Shown here piece by piece: positions 53,527 to 63,055 of a DNA stretch of 64,000 nt (position 1 is its first letter; each line of letters opens with the position of its first letter). Source of the DNA: Bacillus cereus G9842 (GTDB lineage Bacteria; Bacillota; Bacilli; Bacillales; Bacillaceae_G). Both the position numbers and the translations under genes were made by a program. The notes under the pieces are model-generated. The model was given only the letters and a program-made list of their open reading frames with translations. It ran no database searches and was not told the origin of the DNA. The DNA lies in NCBI RefSeq assembly GCF_000021305.1, contig NC_011772.1, positions 3,324,001 through 3,388,000 of the forward strand. Reading direction: 5' to 3'.

Positions 53527-54732
53527 TTATTTTCTATAATTCCTATATAAGCTAACCGCTGAAATAGTTAGTAATACAACTATGCATAACCACGCATACG
53601 TATATCCCTTCTTATCTACAATATAACCAAATAAAGCAGGTGCAACAATAATGGAAATTTGATTTAATGTAAGTGCAAAACTCACTGTCATCCCTACCGA
53701 TTCTTCACTTGCTGATTCTGCAACTTCAGTTATAAAAAGACTAAACCATCCAATCGAAAAGAACCCTAACAATGCACTTACACCATACAATACATTCGTT
53801 ATTGTATGTATGCTCATTACTAATATTAGAATGAAGAGAATAGAAATACAAACAGTTATAAATAAAGGGGTGCGCCGATTTCCCTTATAAAACAAATCAC
53901 TAGTAGCTGCTAATATAACCCTACCAACCATTCCAGAAAAGAACATAACGGAAAATACTTTTCCAGCTAAAATTGGCGTGATTGATTGTTCCAATACTAA
54001 AAATTTTATAAAGTGTGCAACTAACACCATTTGCAATGAAATCATACAAATGCCAGTTATATAAATTGCATACAACTCTTTTTTACACATCACTTCTTTT
54101 AACTGCATCCAAAAAGAAAGTTTAATACGTTCTTGTTTAACTTTCTCTTGAATATATGGTTCCTTATAAAATATAAAAAATAAAAACCCTCCAATTATAC
54201 AAATGCATGCAATACTATTTACCGCATAAGCCATATTATATTTTATTGTAAGAAACGGGATCAAAACTCCCGCTAACGTGCCACCAATCGGTATACCAGC
54301 TTGTCTAATCCCCATTGCTAACCCGCGATTTTCTTTTGGGAACCACTTTATTATCACCTTACTTCCTCCTGGCTGCGAAACACTATAAAACGTTCCTACT
54401 AATAAAAGTACAAAGAGTAACCCATTAAATTCATTGACCATATTAGTCAGTAAAAATGAACCTCCTAGTAAAAATGAGCTTATCGAAATTAACAACTTTT
54501 CATTGTATTGATCAAGTAGCCGCCCGACAAAAAGCATACAAAATAGCGGTCCTATATTTACAACACTTACTAGCAATCCACTCTCCGTATTCGTAAGTGC
54601 ATATTCTTCTTTCCAAAATAATGCAAACGCTCCAACACCATACGTTATAAGTGTCGCTGTTGTTTGAGCAACTGTCGCAAAAATTAACATAACCCACTTA
54701 TAAGTACTATTCACCCTTTCTTCCATTAACAC
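53527..54732 (-). CDS. MFS transporter (CynX/NimT-like)
   Basis: 401 residues with 12 predicted membrane helices. Motif A is seen as VGRLLDQYNEKLLIS (about 74) and the middle block WFPKENRGLAMGIRQAGIPIGG (about 129-150) is that of cyanate/nitrate-type and oxalate/formate-type MFS carriers. The start is GTG at 54732, 6 bases after GGAGGG; an ATG two codons later is possible. Divergent from a LysR regulator, which probably controls it. Substrate unknown. Confidence 0.85.
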   Translation of the reverse strand: MLMEERVNSTYKWVMLIFATVAQTTATLITYGVGAFALFWKEEYALTNTESGLLVSVVNIGPLFCMLFVGRLLDQYNEKLLISISSFLLGGSFLLTNMVNEFNGLLFVLLLVGTFYSVSQPGGSKVIIKWFPKENRGLAMGIRQAGIPIGGTLAGVLIPFLTIKYNMAYAVNSIACICIIGGFLFFIFYKEPYIQEKVKQERIKLSFWMQLKEVMCKKELYAIYITGICMISLQMVLVAHFIKFLVLEQSITPILAGKVFSVMFFSGMVGRVILAATSDLFYKGNRRTPLFITVCISILFILILVMSIHTITNVLYGVSALLGFFSIGWFSLFITEVAESASEESVGMTVSFALTLNQISIIVAPALFGYIVDKKGYTYAWLCIVVLLTISAVSLYRNYRK

Positions 54733-54843
54733 AATAATCCCTCCATCCCCCTTTCATTGTATGAAAGTTCTGATATCATATAAAATAAAGATTTATTATG
54801 TAATCCATCAAAAAAAATGATACCTTTTATGGAGGGATGATAC

Positions 54844-55695
54844 TTGGATATAAAAGATTTAACTGTATTTTACGAAGTTGCGAAAGAAAAAAACATATCT
54901 CACGCAGCGAAAAATTTAAACTATGTACAGTCTGGCGTAACAATGCGTATGAAACAACTAGAAAACGAATTAGGTGTGCCTTTATTTTACCGAAACGGAA
55001 AAGGTGTAACTTTAACTTCTAACGGTGAGATTTTATTAACATACGCCAAACAAATTATCCACTTAATAGATCAATCTGTTAAAGCAGTTCAAAGTAATGG
55101 GATCGAACCAAGAGGCACTTTAAAAATTGGATGTACAGAATCTACAACCGCTGTAAGACTTCCATCTATATTAACAGCCTATTATGAGAAATACCCAAAA
55201 GTCGAATTGATTTTAGAATCAAATACGACGGAACAATTGATTAGGCTTGTATTAGAACGAAAACTGGACGGAGCGTTTATAGCTGGCTCTACTCAGCATA
55301 CTGAACTTCATACAAATATATTTCGTGAAGAAGAATTAGTTCTCATTAGCAAAAATCCTTTATCTTCCTTTAAAGACATCGGAGACATGAATTTACTTGC
55401 ATTTAGTCGCGGGTGCTATTATAGAAATTTATTAGAAGATTGGCTTCAAGAAGAAGGAATTTCACCTAAGCGAGTATTAGAGTTCGGAACAATTGAGGCG
55501 ATACTCGCATGTGTAAAATCAGGTATGGGCATAGCAATTATGATGAAGTCTATTTTAAATGATCATAAACATGACATATCATTCAACCCTTTACCAAATA
55601 GCTTCAAAAAAGTTCCTACTACTTTTATTACTAGAAAAGATATATATCACTCTGCTGCATTACAAAAATTTATGGAGATGACTCACAATGCGTGA
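54844..55695 (+). CDS. LysR family transcriptional regulator
   Basis: 283 residues. Winged helix (DLTVFYEVAKEKNISHAAKN, YVQSGVTMRMKQLENELGVP) and the co-inducer domain (about 88-280, RGTLKIGCTESTTAVRLPSI) are complete. The start is TTG at 54844 with GGAGGGATG upstream. It is divergent from the MFS gene by 111 bases. The end overlaps the next gene by 8 bases, so the two are co-translated. It resembles the LysR protein at 32306 in layout but they are clearly different genes. Confidence 0.88.
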   Translation: MDIKDLTVFYEVAKEKNISHAAKNLNYVQSGVTMRMKQLENELGVPLFYRNGKGVTLTSNGEILLTYAKQIIHLIDQSVKAVQSNGIEPRGTLKIGCTESTTAVRLPSILTAYYEKYPKVELILESNTTEQLIRLVLERKLDGAFIAGSTQHTELHTNIFREEELVLISKNPLSSFKDIGDMNLLAFSRGCYYRNLLEDWLQEEGISPKRVLEFGTIEAILACVKSGMGIAIMMKSILNDHKHDISFNPLPNSFKKVPTTFITRKDIYHSAALQKFMEMTHNA

Positions 55696-56197
55696 AAAGA
55701 AAATACGTGGTATGAAACGAAAAACAAACACTTTAATAAAGCGAATTGAGGAACATACAAAAACGTTCCCTTCTATTTTCTATAACGATGAATATTGGAA
55801 TATGCTATTGCCAGTTTCGCAAACTTTTATCGACTCTCGTAAAACACCTAGAAAAGTAAAGCGATTATGTATTCAAACCTTATTAAATCAAGCAAATCAT
55901 TTAATAAATATGAAACCGAGCGATACACATACATATCGAGTTGTTGTTTTAATTTCTATAAATAATTTGTGGGGTTCGCAAATCATTATATTTAAAAATG
56001 AGGACTACTTTCATAATTTTTTTAATAGAAATAGTGAATTTCAAAAATGGATTCTTCTTTCAAATGAAATTGATTTTTGGGAGAAATTAGAAATTCCAGT
56101 TTGTCATTCCTTCGAAACGCTTCGCTTTCAAGAAATTATTTATGATGAAGATGAATGCTACGAAAAAGAGATTCTGTTTATCGGGGAGTTAAATTAA
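55688..56197 (+). CDS. DUF3916 family protein
   Basis: 169 residues, basic N-terminus (MREKKIRGMKRKTNTLIKRI), then DEYWNMLLPVSQTFIDSRKT, PRKVKRLCIQTLLNQANHLI and VVVLISINNLWGSQIIIFKN, which fit the DUF3916 pattern. It overlaps the LysR gene by 8 bases (ATG inside its end). No membrane segment. Function unknown; the tight coupling with a regulator may be incidental. Confidence 0.78.
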   Translation: MREKKIRGMKRKTNTLIKRIEEHTKTFPSIFYNDEYWNMLLPVSQTFIDSRKTPRKVKRLCIQTLLNQANHLINMKPSDTHTYRVVVLISINNLWGSQIIIFKNEDYFHNFFNRNSEFQKWILLSNEIDFWEKLEIPVCHSFETLRFQEIIYDEDECYEKEILFIGELN

Positions 56198-56232
56198 AAA
56201 GGGTGTACCTAAAACACTGGTATACCCTTTTT
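56196..56232. terminator. Bidirectional terminator
   Basis: AAAAAGGGTGTACC pairs with GGTATACCCTTTTT with one mismatch, between convergent genes. Confidence 0.9.
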
Positions 56233-56235
56233 CAC

Positions 56236-57216
<981 letters not shown>

Positions 57217-57400
57217 CTAATGAGATTTACACGAAATAGAAGACACACTTTCATTATTTTTATAGACCTATATTAAAATTCCAATCTTACAAATATACTT
57301 TATCTATATTATTAATATAGATAACTAGTATTATCCTATTTAATTCCTATAGTCCTCCTTTTCATATGTAACTCTCTATTTTGTACGATTCATTCAATAA

Positions 57401-57459
57401 AAAAAGCCATAAATTATTTAGAATACACTCCTGTATCCCTAAATAAATTTATGGCTTTT
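57401..57459 (-). terminator. Long terminator hairpin
   Basis: AAAAAGCCATAAATTATTTAG pairs nearly perfectly with the arm 57439-57459. It lies behind the FAD monooxygenase gene. The surrounding 57181-57575 interval shows no gene. Confidence 0.8.
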
Positions 57460-57575
57460 CTCAAATATCTCCGGCCTCTATTAACTTGTCGAATTTAATC
57501 ATACCAAACCTATTGAAATTTGTGAATATTTTTTTCAGTACAGTGAAGCACATAAAACAATATTTCTGTAGTTAC

Positions 57576-59195
57576 TTAAAAATCACATAATAAATTTCTC
57601 ATTACCTCTTCCAATACTATATCTGGATTTACTACCGTTTTTTCCGAACGCCATCCGATAAAGCCATCTGGTCTAATTAATACAGCACCTCCATTCTCTA
57701 TACCATATAATTTGCTAAAAATATCTTCTGGAACAACAAAGTCTCCACTTAAGCCAACACGATACCCTTTTATATTTATTCCTAATTTAGCTGAAACAGC
57801 ATGTGCTGCCTCAGCCCAAGAACTATTTTCTACTCCTGTAAGTAATACAAAACTGTTACCGAATAAGTCTAATGTAGAAACTTTCTTTCCTTCATACGTT
57901 CCCCATAAATGCGGTGCTCGTGTTCCAGGTCTCCCGTTCAACTCTATGCTATCCATTCTATGTGGAGTGACTGAATTATCTATAATTGCCTCTGAACAAT
58001 ACTGATATCCAACTGTAACAGCTAAAACATCCATATTATTCAAACTGCCTTCCTCTCTATTCGCAGCACGAAACAGTAAACTACTTGCATAAGCTGTCGT
58101 TAATTTTGCAACAGAGTGTCTCTCTTCATGATATGTTTCTAACAATTTTGGTTTTGCCTTCCCTTTTATAACAGCCGCTAATTTCCAAGCTAAGTTATGC
58201 GCATCTTGTATTCCTGTATTTGAACCAAATCCTCCTGTTGGCGGCATAATATGTGCTGAATCTCCAACTAAAAAGGTTCGATTTCCTTGAAATTTCACCG
58301 CTGTACTTTCGGCCGCTTCCCACGGTAAAACACTTAATATTTTTGATTCAACATTTGTACTTCCAATTGCTATTTGAATAATTTGTTTACAACGTTCTAT
58401 AGTGAAGTCCTCTAGCCCCTCTCCTTTTAATGGATCGTAGGCTACATGATAAATCCATTTTTTTACGTTATCAACTGGGATAAGTGCACCAAGAACCTCC
58501 GGATGAAGTACCATCGAAAAACCGAATGCGTCTCCTTGTATAAACTCTCTTAAATCAGCTTCAAAATAAATATTCATATAATAGCCACCAATGGTTCCAC
58601 GCCCCTCAGTTTTAATCCCTAACTGCTCACGTATTTTACTTTTCGCTCCATCCGCTGCAATTACATAGTCACAATGTATGACACTTTCTTTTTCTGTTTC
58701 ACGATTTCGAATCTTTGCTTTTGCCCCGTTTTCATTTTGTTCAAATGAAACTAATTCATGATAAAAAGATAGTTGCCCGCCTAGCGTTTTTGCTTCTTGT
58801 AACATCATCTCTTCTAAAATAATTTGATAACATGCAGTTTGTTTTGATGGACTAATCTTTTCTATTTTTTGAAGTAACTCTTCATCGTTTCTGTATTGCG
58901 TCGCTCTCATTTGTTCCAATTCTTCTTTATTCGCCTCAGCTATTGTATGAACCGCTATTCTTCCTCGGCAGTTCTCTAATGCTTTACCTGCCAATTTAAT
59001 TCTTTGTTCCAAGCCTAATTCTCGAAATAACTCCATTGTACGTAAAGTAAGACCGCCTGCTTTCGGATGAATGGCAGTAGACGGATGCCTTTCAATAAGT
59101 AAGTACTCAATGTTATGTTTTGCAAGAAATAACGCAGACGCTAACCCAGATAATCCCCCTCCAACAATTAAAACTGGTACATAATTCGATTTCAT
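57576..59195 (-). CDS. FAD-dependent aromatic monooxygenase (PheA/TfdB/rifampin-type)
   Basis: 539 residues. FAD motifs are VLIVGGGLSGLASALFLAKH (about 9-28), the DG block VIAADGAKSKIREQLGI (about 180) and GDSAHIMPPTGGFGSNTGIQ (about 290), the last being the class A flavin hydroxylase GD motif; a thioredoxin-like C-terminal domain (about 400-539) follows. Known relatives hydroxylate phenols, tetracyclines or rifamycins. GGAGGG precedes the ATG at 59195. The drug or substrate is not visible. Confidence 0.87.
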   Translation of the reverse strand: MKSNYVPVLIVGGGLSGLASALFLAKHNIEYLLIERHPSTAIHPKAGGLTLRTMELFRELGLEQRIKLAGKALENCRGRIAVHTIAEANKEELEQMRATQYRNDEELLQKIEKISPSKQTACYQIILEEMMLQEAKTLGGQLSFYHELVSFEQNENGAKAKIRNRETEKESVIHCDYVIAADGAKSKIREQLGIKTEGRGTIGGYYMNIYFEADLREFIQGDAFGFSMVLHPEVLGALIPVDNVKKWIYHVAYDPLKGEGLEDFTIERCKQIIQIAIGSTNVESKILSVLPWEAAESTAVKFQGNRTFLVGDSAHIMPPTGGFGSNTGIQDAHNLAWKLAAVIKGKAKPKLLETYHEERHSVAKLTTAYASSLLFRAANREEGSLNNMDVLAVTVGYQYCSEAIIDNSVTPHRMDSIELNGRPGTRAPHLWGTYEGKKVSTLDLFGNSFVLLTGVENSSWAEAAHAVSAKLGINIKGYRVGLSGDFVVPEDIFSKLYGIENGGAVLIRPDGFIGWRSEKTVVNPDIVLEEVMRNLLCDF

Positions 59196-59326
59196 ATATT
59201 TACCCTCCACATCATTGTTCTGAGCTCAGTGACATAAATATAATCAAAAAAAACATTAAAATATAGACTTATATTTCATTTTGAATTATCATATAGATAG
59301 ATTACGCCCCAAAATCCCTTTTACCT

Positions 59327-59368
59327 TTTCATACAGATATAATCCACCTGAATTATATCTGTATGAAA
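59327..59368. repeat. 17-bp perfect inverted repeat
   Basis: TTTCATACAGATATAAT (59327-59343) and its exact complement (59352-59368) flank the 8-base loop CCACCTGA. There is no T run, so it is not a typical terminator. It lies 130 bases upstream of the monooxygenase gene and 115 bases beyond a 43-residue ORF's stop. An operator or RNA-control stem is possible. Confidence 0.6.
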
Positions 59369-59444
59369 GTGTAAAACAAAAGAACGTACTTTACGTTGAA
59401 CTATGTTCTATCGTAAAAATCAAAAATAATAAAAACATTATAAA

Positions 59445-59481
59445 CGGTCGTAACCTTATGGATTATACAAGGTTACGACCG
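59445..59481 (-). terminator. Perfect 13-bp terminator behind a small ORF
   Basis: CGGTCGTAACCTT pairs perfectly with AAGGTTACGACCG over an 11-base loop. It begins 2 bases after the stop of the 43-residue ORF; T-rich sequence follows on the minus strand. Confidence 0.88.
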
Positions 59482-59482
59482 C

Positions 59483-59614
59483 TTATTTTATTGTTACATC
59501 ATTTTTTGTTTTTAAAACTTCATCTATTGTGTTATGTAGTCCTTCCAATCCCTTTTCTATCTCCCTATAATTTTCAAAAATAAAAAATTCATTCGTCTCG
59601 ATTTTCTTTCCCAA
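59483..59614 (-). CDS. 43-residue hypothetical peptide ORF
   Basis: TTG-started frame MGKKIETNEFFIFENYREIE... ending KTKNDVTIK. GAGGTG lies 5 bases upstream of the TTG and a perfect terminator starts 2 bases after the stop, so start and end signals both fit a real gene. It is charged and probably helical, without a membrane segment. No family recognised; it is too short for standard ORF cut-offs. Confidence 0.6.
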   Translation of the reverse strand: MGKKIETNEFFIFENYREIEKGLEGLHNTIDEVLKTKNDVTIK

Positions 59615-59705
59615 TATTGCACCTCATACAACAATCATGTAGCATTACCGTATCGAAGTAATGGTTCGTTATCTTAAACCTTTCGACTAATTAGCAGGAG
59701 GCAAA

Positions 59706-60050
59706 GTGATTGAAATGAATAAACAAGAACAATTAAATATTATAAAAAAAGATTTTATTGATTCTCAAAAAGTATTATTGGCAATTGGTGATGAAACACG
59801 TCAAGCTATTTTATTAGTGCTAATGGAAACGGAATGTCAAACAGGATTACGTGTAGGAGAAATCACGAAGCAAACACACCTTTCCCGTCCAGCAGTATCA
59901 CATCACCTTAAGATTTTACGAGAAGCTGGCATTATTTTAATGAGAAAAGAAGGTACAAAGAATTTTTATTATATTGATATACGTACAAAATTAGGTTTAT
60001 TAAAAAATCTTGTATTAGATATTGAGAAGCTATTGCAAAACTTTTATTAA
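59706..60050 (+). CDS. ArsR-type winged-helix regulator
   Basis: 114 residues. ALLVLMETE-like ILLVLMETECQTGLRVGEIT, then the recognition helix SRPAVSHHLKILREAGIILM and the wing RKEGTKNFYYIDI are the ArsR fold. The metal-site ELCVCDL motif of metal-sensing members is missing, so it senses something else. GGAGG lies 5 bases before GTG 59706; ATG at 59715 is an alternative. The oxidoreductase gene follows 18 bases later and is the likely target, together with itself. Confidence 0.85.
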   Translation: MIEMNKQEQLNIIKKDFIDSQKVLLAIGDETRQAILLVLMETECQTGLRVGEITKQTHLSRPAVSHHLKILREAGIILMRKEGTKNFYYIDIRTKLGLLKNLVLDIEKLLQNFY

Positions 60051-60068
60051 AACTTGGAGGTATAAGAA

Positions 60069-61067
60069 ATGAAAGCAATGATAATTGATAGATATGGAAA
60101 AGTCCCAATGCGTATGGCAGAGGTACCTACTCCTGAAATAAAAGAGTATGAGGTGCTCGCAGAAATTCATGCAGCTAGTATTAACCCAATTGATTTTAAA
60201 ATACGCGACGGAAAAGTAAAAATGTTACTGAAATATGAAATGCCCCTAATCCTTGGTAATGACTTTGCCGGTGTCATCACGAAGGTTGGATCAAAAGTAA
60301 CTCGTTTTAAAGTTGGTGATGCAATATATGCTCGTCCAAGAAAAAATATGATTGGTACTTTCGCGGAGTATATAGCCATTCATGAAGATGATATAGCTTT
60401 AAAGCCGAAAAATTTAAGTTTTGAGGAAGCTGCTTCGATTCCACTTGTTGGCTTAACATCATATCAAGCATTACATGACATCATGCAATTACAAAAAGGA
60501 CAAAAGATTTTAATTCACGCTGGATCCGGTGGTGTTGGTACTTTCGCAATTCAGTTAGCAAAAATAATGGGTGCTACTGTTACAACGACTGCTAGTGAAG
60601 CTGGTGCAAATTTAGTAACGTCTCTTGGCGCAGATGAAATTATTAATTACAAAACAGAAAAATTTGAAGATATACTAAAAAATTATGATGCGGTATTTGA
60701 TACAATCGGCGGTGCAACGCTTGAAAAATCATTCAATATTATAAAAAGCAGAGGAAACATTGTTTCCGTTTCAGGTATGCCGAATGCACGCTTCGGTAAA
60801 GAATTTGGTTCAGGATTCTTTAAAACTCTCTTATTTTCATTAGCCAGCAAAAAACTTACTGCACTTGAAAAAAAGCATAATGCTCAATATTCATTTTTAT
60901 TTATGAAGCCAAGCGGGGATCAATTACGTACTATTGCAAACTATATTGAAGCCGGAAAAATCAAACCGGTAATCGATCGAGTCTTCCCTTTTGAAGATGC
61001 GCAAAAAGCAATGGAATATTCAGAGTCTGGAAGAGCAAAAGGAAAAATAATTGTAAAAATTAAATAA
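60069..61067 (+). CDS. NADP-dependent quinone/alkenal oxidoreductase
   Basis: 332 residues, medium-chain reductase family without zinc ligands. ASINPIDFKIRDGKVK and LGNDFAGVITKVGSKV form the N-terminal domain; HAGSGGVGTFAIQLAKIMGA (about 155-174) binds NADP. The C-terminal GRAKGKIIVKIK is standard. GGAGGTATAAG precedes the ATG. It is translated with the ArsR-type gene and probably repressed by it, perhaps responding to reactive electrophiles. Third member of this enzyme family in the window. Confidence 0.88.
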   Translation: MKAMIIDRYGKVPMRMAEVPTPEIKEYEVLAEIHAASINPIDFKIRDGKVKMLLKYEMPLILGNDFAGVITKVGSKVTRFKVGDAIYARPRKNMIGTFAEYIAIHEDDIALKPKNLSFEEAASIPLVGLTSYQALHDIMQLQKGQKILIHAGSGGVGTFAIQLAKIMGATVTTTASEAGANLVTSLGADEIINYKTEKFEDILKNYDAVFDTIGGATLEKSFNIIKSRGNIVSVSGMPNARFGKEFGSGFFKTLLFSLASKKLTALEKKHNAQYSFLFMKPSGDQLRTIANYIEAGKIKPVIDRVFPFEDAQKAMEYSESGRAKGKIIVKIK

Positions 61068-61071
61068 TAAT

Positions 61072-61102
61072 AAAACCTCCATTTTCTTAAAATGGAGGTT
61101 TT
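61072..61102 (+). terminator. Terminator of the ArsR operon
   Basis: AAAACCTCCATTTT pairs perfectly with AAAATGGAGGTTTT over CTT. Confidence 0.92.
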
Positions 61103-61245
61103 AAATTTGCTGTTAAATAGACATAGTGCAATGAAGTCCTTACAATAGATTGCAAGGGGAAATATTATATTATACTTTTAGTTAACTTTACAAAGAATAC
61201 ATACGTACAAATACATAACTTAAAATACAAAAAGGAGGAGATACA

Positions 61246-62712
61246 ATGACTAAAAATAATGAAACAGGTTGGAATTTAGATAATAGTTATACGACTTTAC
61301 CACAATCATTTTATACAGAAATCCCCCCTACTCCCGTAAGTTCACCGGAGTTAGTTAAACTAAACCATTCATTAGCGATATCTCTTGGCTTGACCCCTGA
61401 AGAACTGAAAAAGGAAGCTGAAATTGCTATTTTCGCTGGTAATGCACTCCCAGAAGGAGCTCATCCATTAGCTCAAGCATATGCTGGCCATCAATTCGGA
61501 CATTTTAATATGTTAGGCGACGGTCGTGCTCTTTTAATTGGCGAACAAATTACTCCTTCAGGTGAGCGTTTCGATATTCAACTGAAAGGTTCTGGCCCTA
61601 CTCCCTATTCACGCCGAGGAGATGGCCGTGCTGCACTCGGTCCGATGCTACGTGAATATATCATTAGTGAGGCAATGTATGCACTTGATATTCCGACTAC
61701 TCGCAGTTTAGCAGTTGTCACAACTGGTGAAGCAACATATCGTGAAACAAAGTTACCTGGAGCAATTTTAACTAGAGTAGCTAGTAGCCATATACGCGTC
61801 GGTACATTTCAATATGCTGCAGCTCGTGGTTCAATAGAGGACCTGAAATCACTAGCTGACTATACGATAAAAAGGCATTACCCAGAAATTGAAGCTCATG
61901 AAAACCGATATACTGCATTACTACAAGAAGTCATTAAAAGACAAGCCAGTCTTATCGCAAAATGGCAACTTGTTGGATTTATCCACGGTGTAATGAACAC
62001 TGACAATATAACGATTAGTGGCGAAACAATTGATTACGGTCCTTGTGCATTTATGGACAATTACAATCAAGGAACCGTATTTAGCTCTATTGACACACAA
62101 GGTCGTTATGCATATGGAAATCAACCATATATGGCCGCATGGGACCTCGCTCGATTAGCAGAATCTTTAATACCAATTCTGCACGAAGATGAAGAAGAAG
62201 CATTAAAGATCGCCCAAGACGAAATTTCGAAATTTAGCGTACAGTATGAAAACCATTGGTTCCTTGGAATGAAAAAGAAATTAGGACTATTTAGTACCGA
62301 AGAACAAGATCAACCACTTATTGAGCAACTTTTAAAAATGATGGAGAAATATAAAGCAGATTATACAAATACATTCCGTTCATTAACTCTTGATGCTATT
62401 GAAAATACAGCTCTATTTGAAAGTCCTGAATATAAAGATTGGTACAAACTGTGGCAATCTCGATTAAAAAGACAAGAACAATCGAAAGAAAACGCCTACG
62501 AAATGATGAAAAATAATAACCCATCAATCATCCCAAGGAACCACCGTGTAGAAGAAGCACTAGAAGCAGCTGTTACAAATGACGACTATAGCGTAATGGA
62601 GAAACTTCTTGAAGCTTTATCAAACCCTTATGCGTATTCTACAGATCAAGAAGAATACTGCATTCCGCCTGCACCGACGAATCGCCCTTATCGTACTTTT
62701 TGTGGGACTTGA
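61246..62712 (+). CDS. selO: SelO family protein AMPylase (YdiU)
   Basis: 488 residues. SelO proteins are pseudokinases that transfer AMP to Ser/Thr/Tyr of other proteins, with a role in redox stress. [20 protein letters not shown] (about 80-99), [20 protein letters not shown] (about 111-130), [16 protein letters not shown] (about 250) and DYGPCAFMD are the conserved kinase-like blocks. The C-terminus [10 protein letters not shown] carries the Cys that is selenocysteine in animals. AAAAGGAGGAGATA precedes the ATG. Confidence 0.93.
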   Translation: MTKNNETGWNLDNSYTTLPQSFYTEIPPTPVSSPELVKLNHSLAISLGLTPEELKKEAEIAIFAGNALPEGAHPLAQAYAGHQFGHFNMLGDGRALLIGEQITPSGERFDIQLKGSGPTPYSRRGDGRAALGPMLREYIISEAMYALDIPTTRSLAVVTTGEATYRETKLPGAILTRVASSHIRVGTFQYAAARGSIEDLKSLADYTIKRHYPEIEAHENRYTALLQEVIKRQASLIAKWQLVGFIHGVMNTDNITISGETIDYGPCAFMDNYNQGTVFSSIDTQGRYAYGNQPYMAAWDLARLAESLIPILHEDEEEALKIAQDEISKFSVQYENHWFLGMKKKLGLFSTEEQDQPLIEQLLKMMEKYKADYTNTFRSLTLDAIENTALFESPEYKDWYKLWQSRLKRQEQSKENAYEMMKNNNPSIIPRNHRVEEALEAAVTNDDYSVMEKLLEALSNPYAYSTDQEEYCIPPAPTNRPYRTFCGT

Positions 62713-62776
62713 TTAAAAATTTGTTTTTATTTTAACCCAAAATTTATTAAGTTAACTATTAATCACAAACTTAAAA

Positions 62777-62800
62777 GTTGCTTTCAATATTGAAAGCAAC
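62777..62800. terminator. Hairpin behind selO
   Basis: GTTGCTTTCAAT and ATTGAAAGCAAC form a perfect 24-bp palindrome 65 bases after the selO stop. Confidence 0.6.
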
Positions 62801-62819
62801 ACATTTAGTATCCAACCTT

Positions 62820-62853
62820 AAACAAGTCACAAATTATAATTTGTGACTTGTTT
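62820..62853. terminator. Bidirectional hairpin between selO and phr
   Basis: AAACAAGTCACAAAT pairs perfectly with ATTTGTGACTTGTTT over TATA. It closes the rap-phr unit on the minus strand and may back up the selO terminator. Confidence 0.8.
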
Positions 62854-62865
62854 AATTACCCACGT

Positions 62866-63055
62866 TCAATAGAAGATTTGTTTTGCAGGCATCGTTGTAT
62901 CTTCAGAGACAGCATATGGATTTTCATTAGGTTTTATAATTATAAACATTCTACCATATCCACTGTGAGCTAATTTATTGCAAAGACCTTCTACCATAAA
63001 ACCCCATAACTCCAGCTGCTATTCCCATTATAGATAATCCAAGTTTTTTCTTTAT
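62866..63055 (-). pseudogene. Phr signalling-peptide gene, start-lost and frameshifted
   Basis: Right at the rap stop the minus strand reads ATA-AAG-AAA-AAA: KKKLGLSIMGIAAGVMGF, a Phr-like export signal, but the expected ATG is ATA (63055). After the run TTTT (62998-63001) the frame breaks to a stop; skipping one T gives MVEGLCNKLAHSGYGRMFII and a tail ending NPYAVSEDTTMPAKQIFY. A Phr precursor of about 60 residues would result if both lesions were reversed. Normal rap-phr pairs overlap at ATGA; here that would be ATAA. The peptide is probably not made. Confidence 0.65.
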
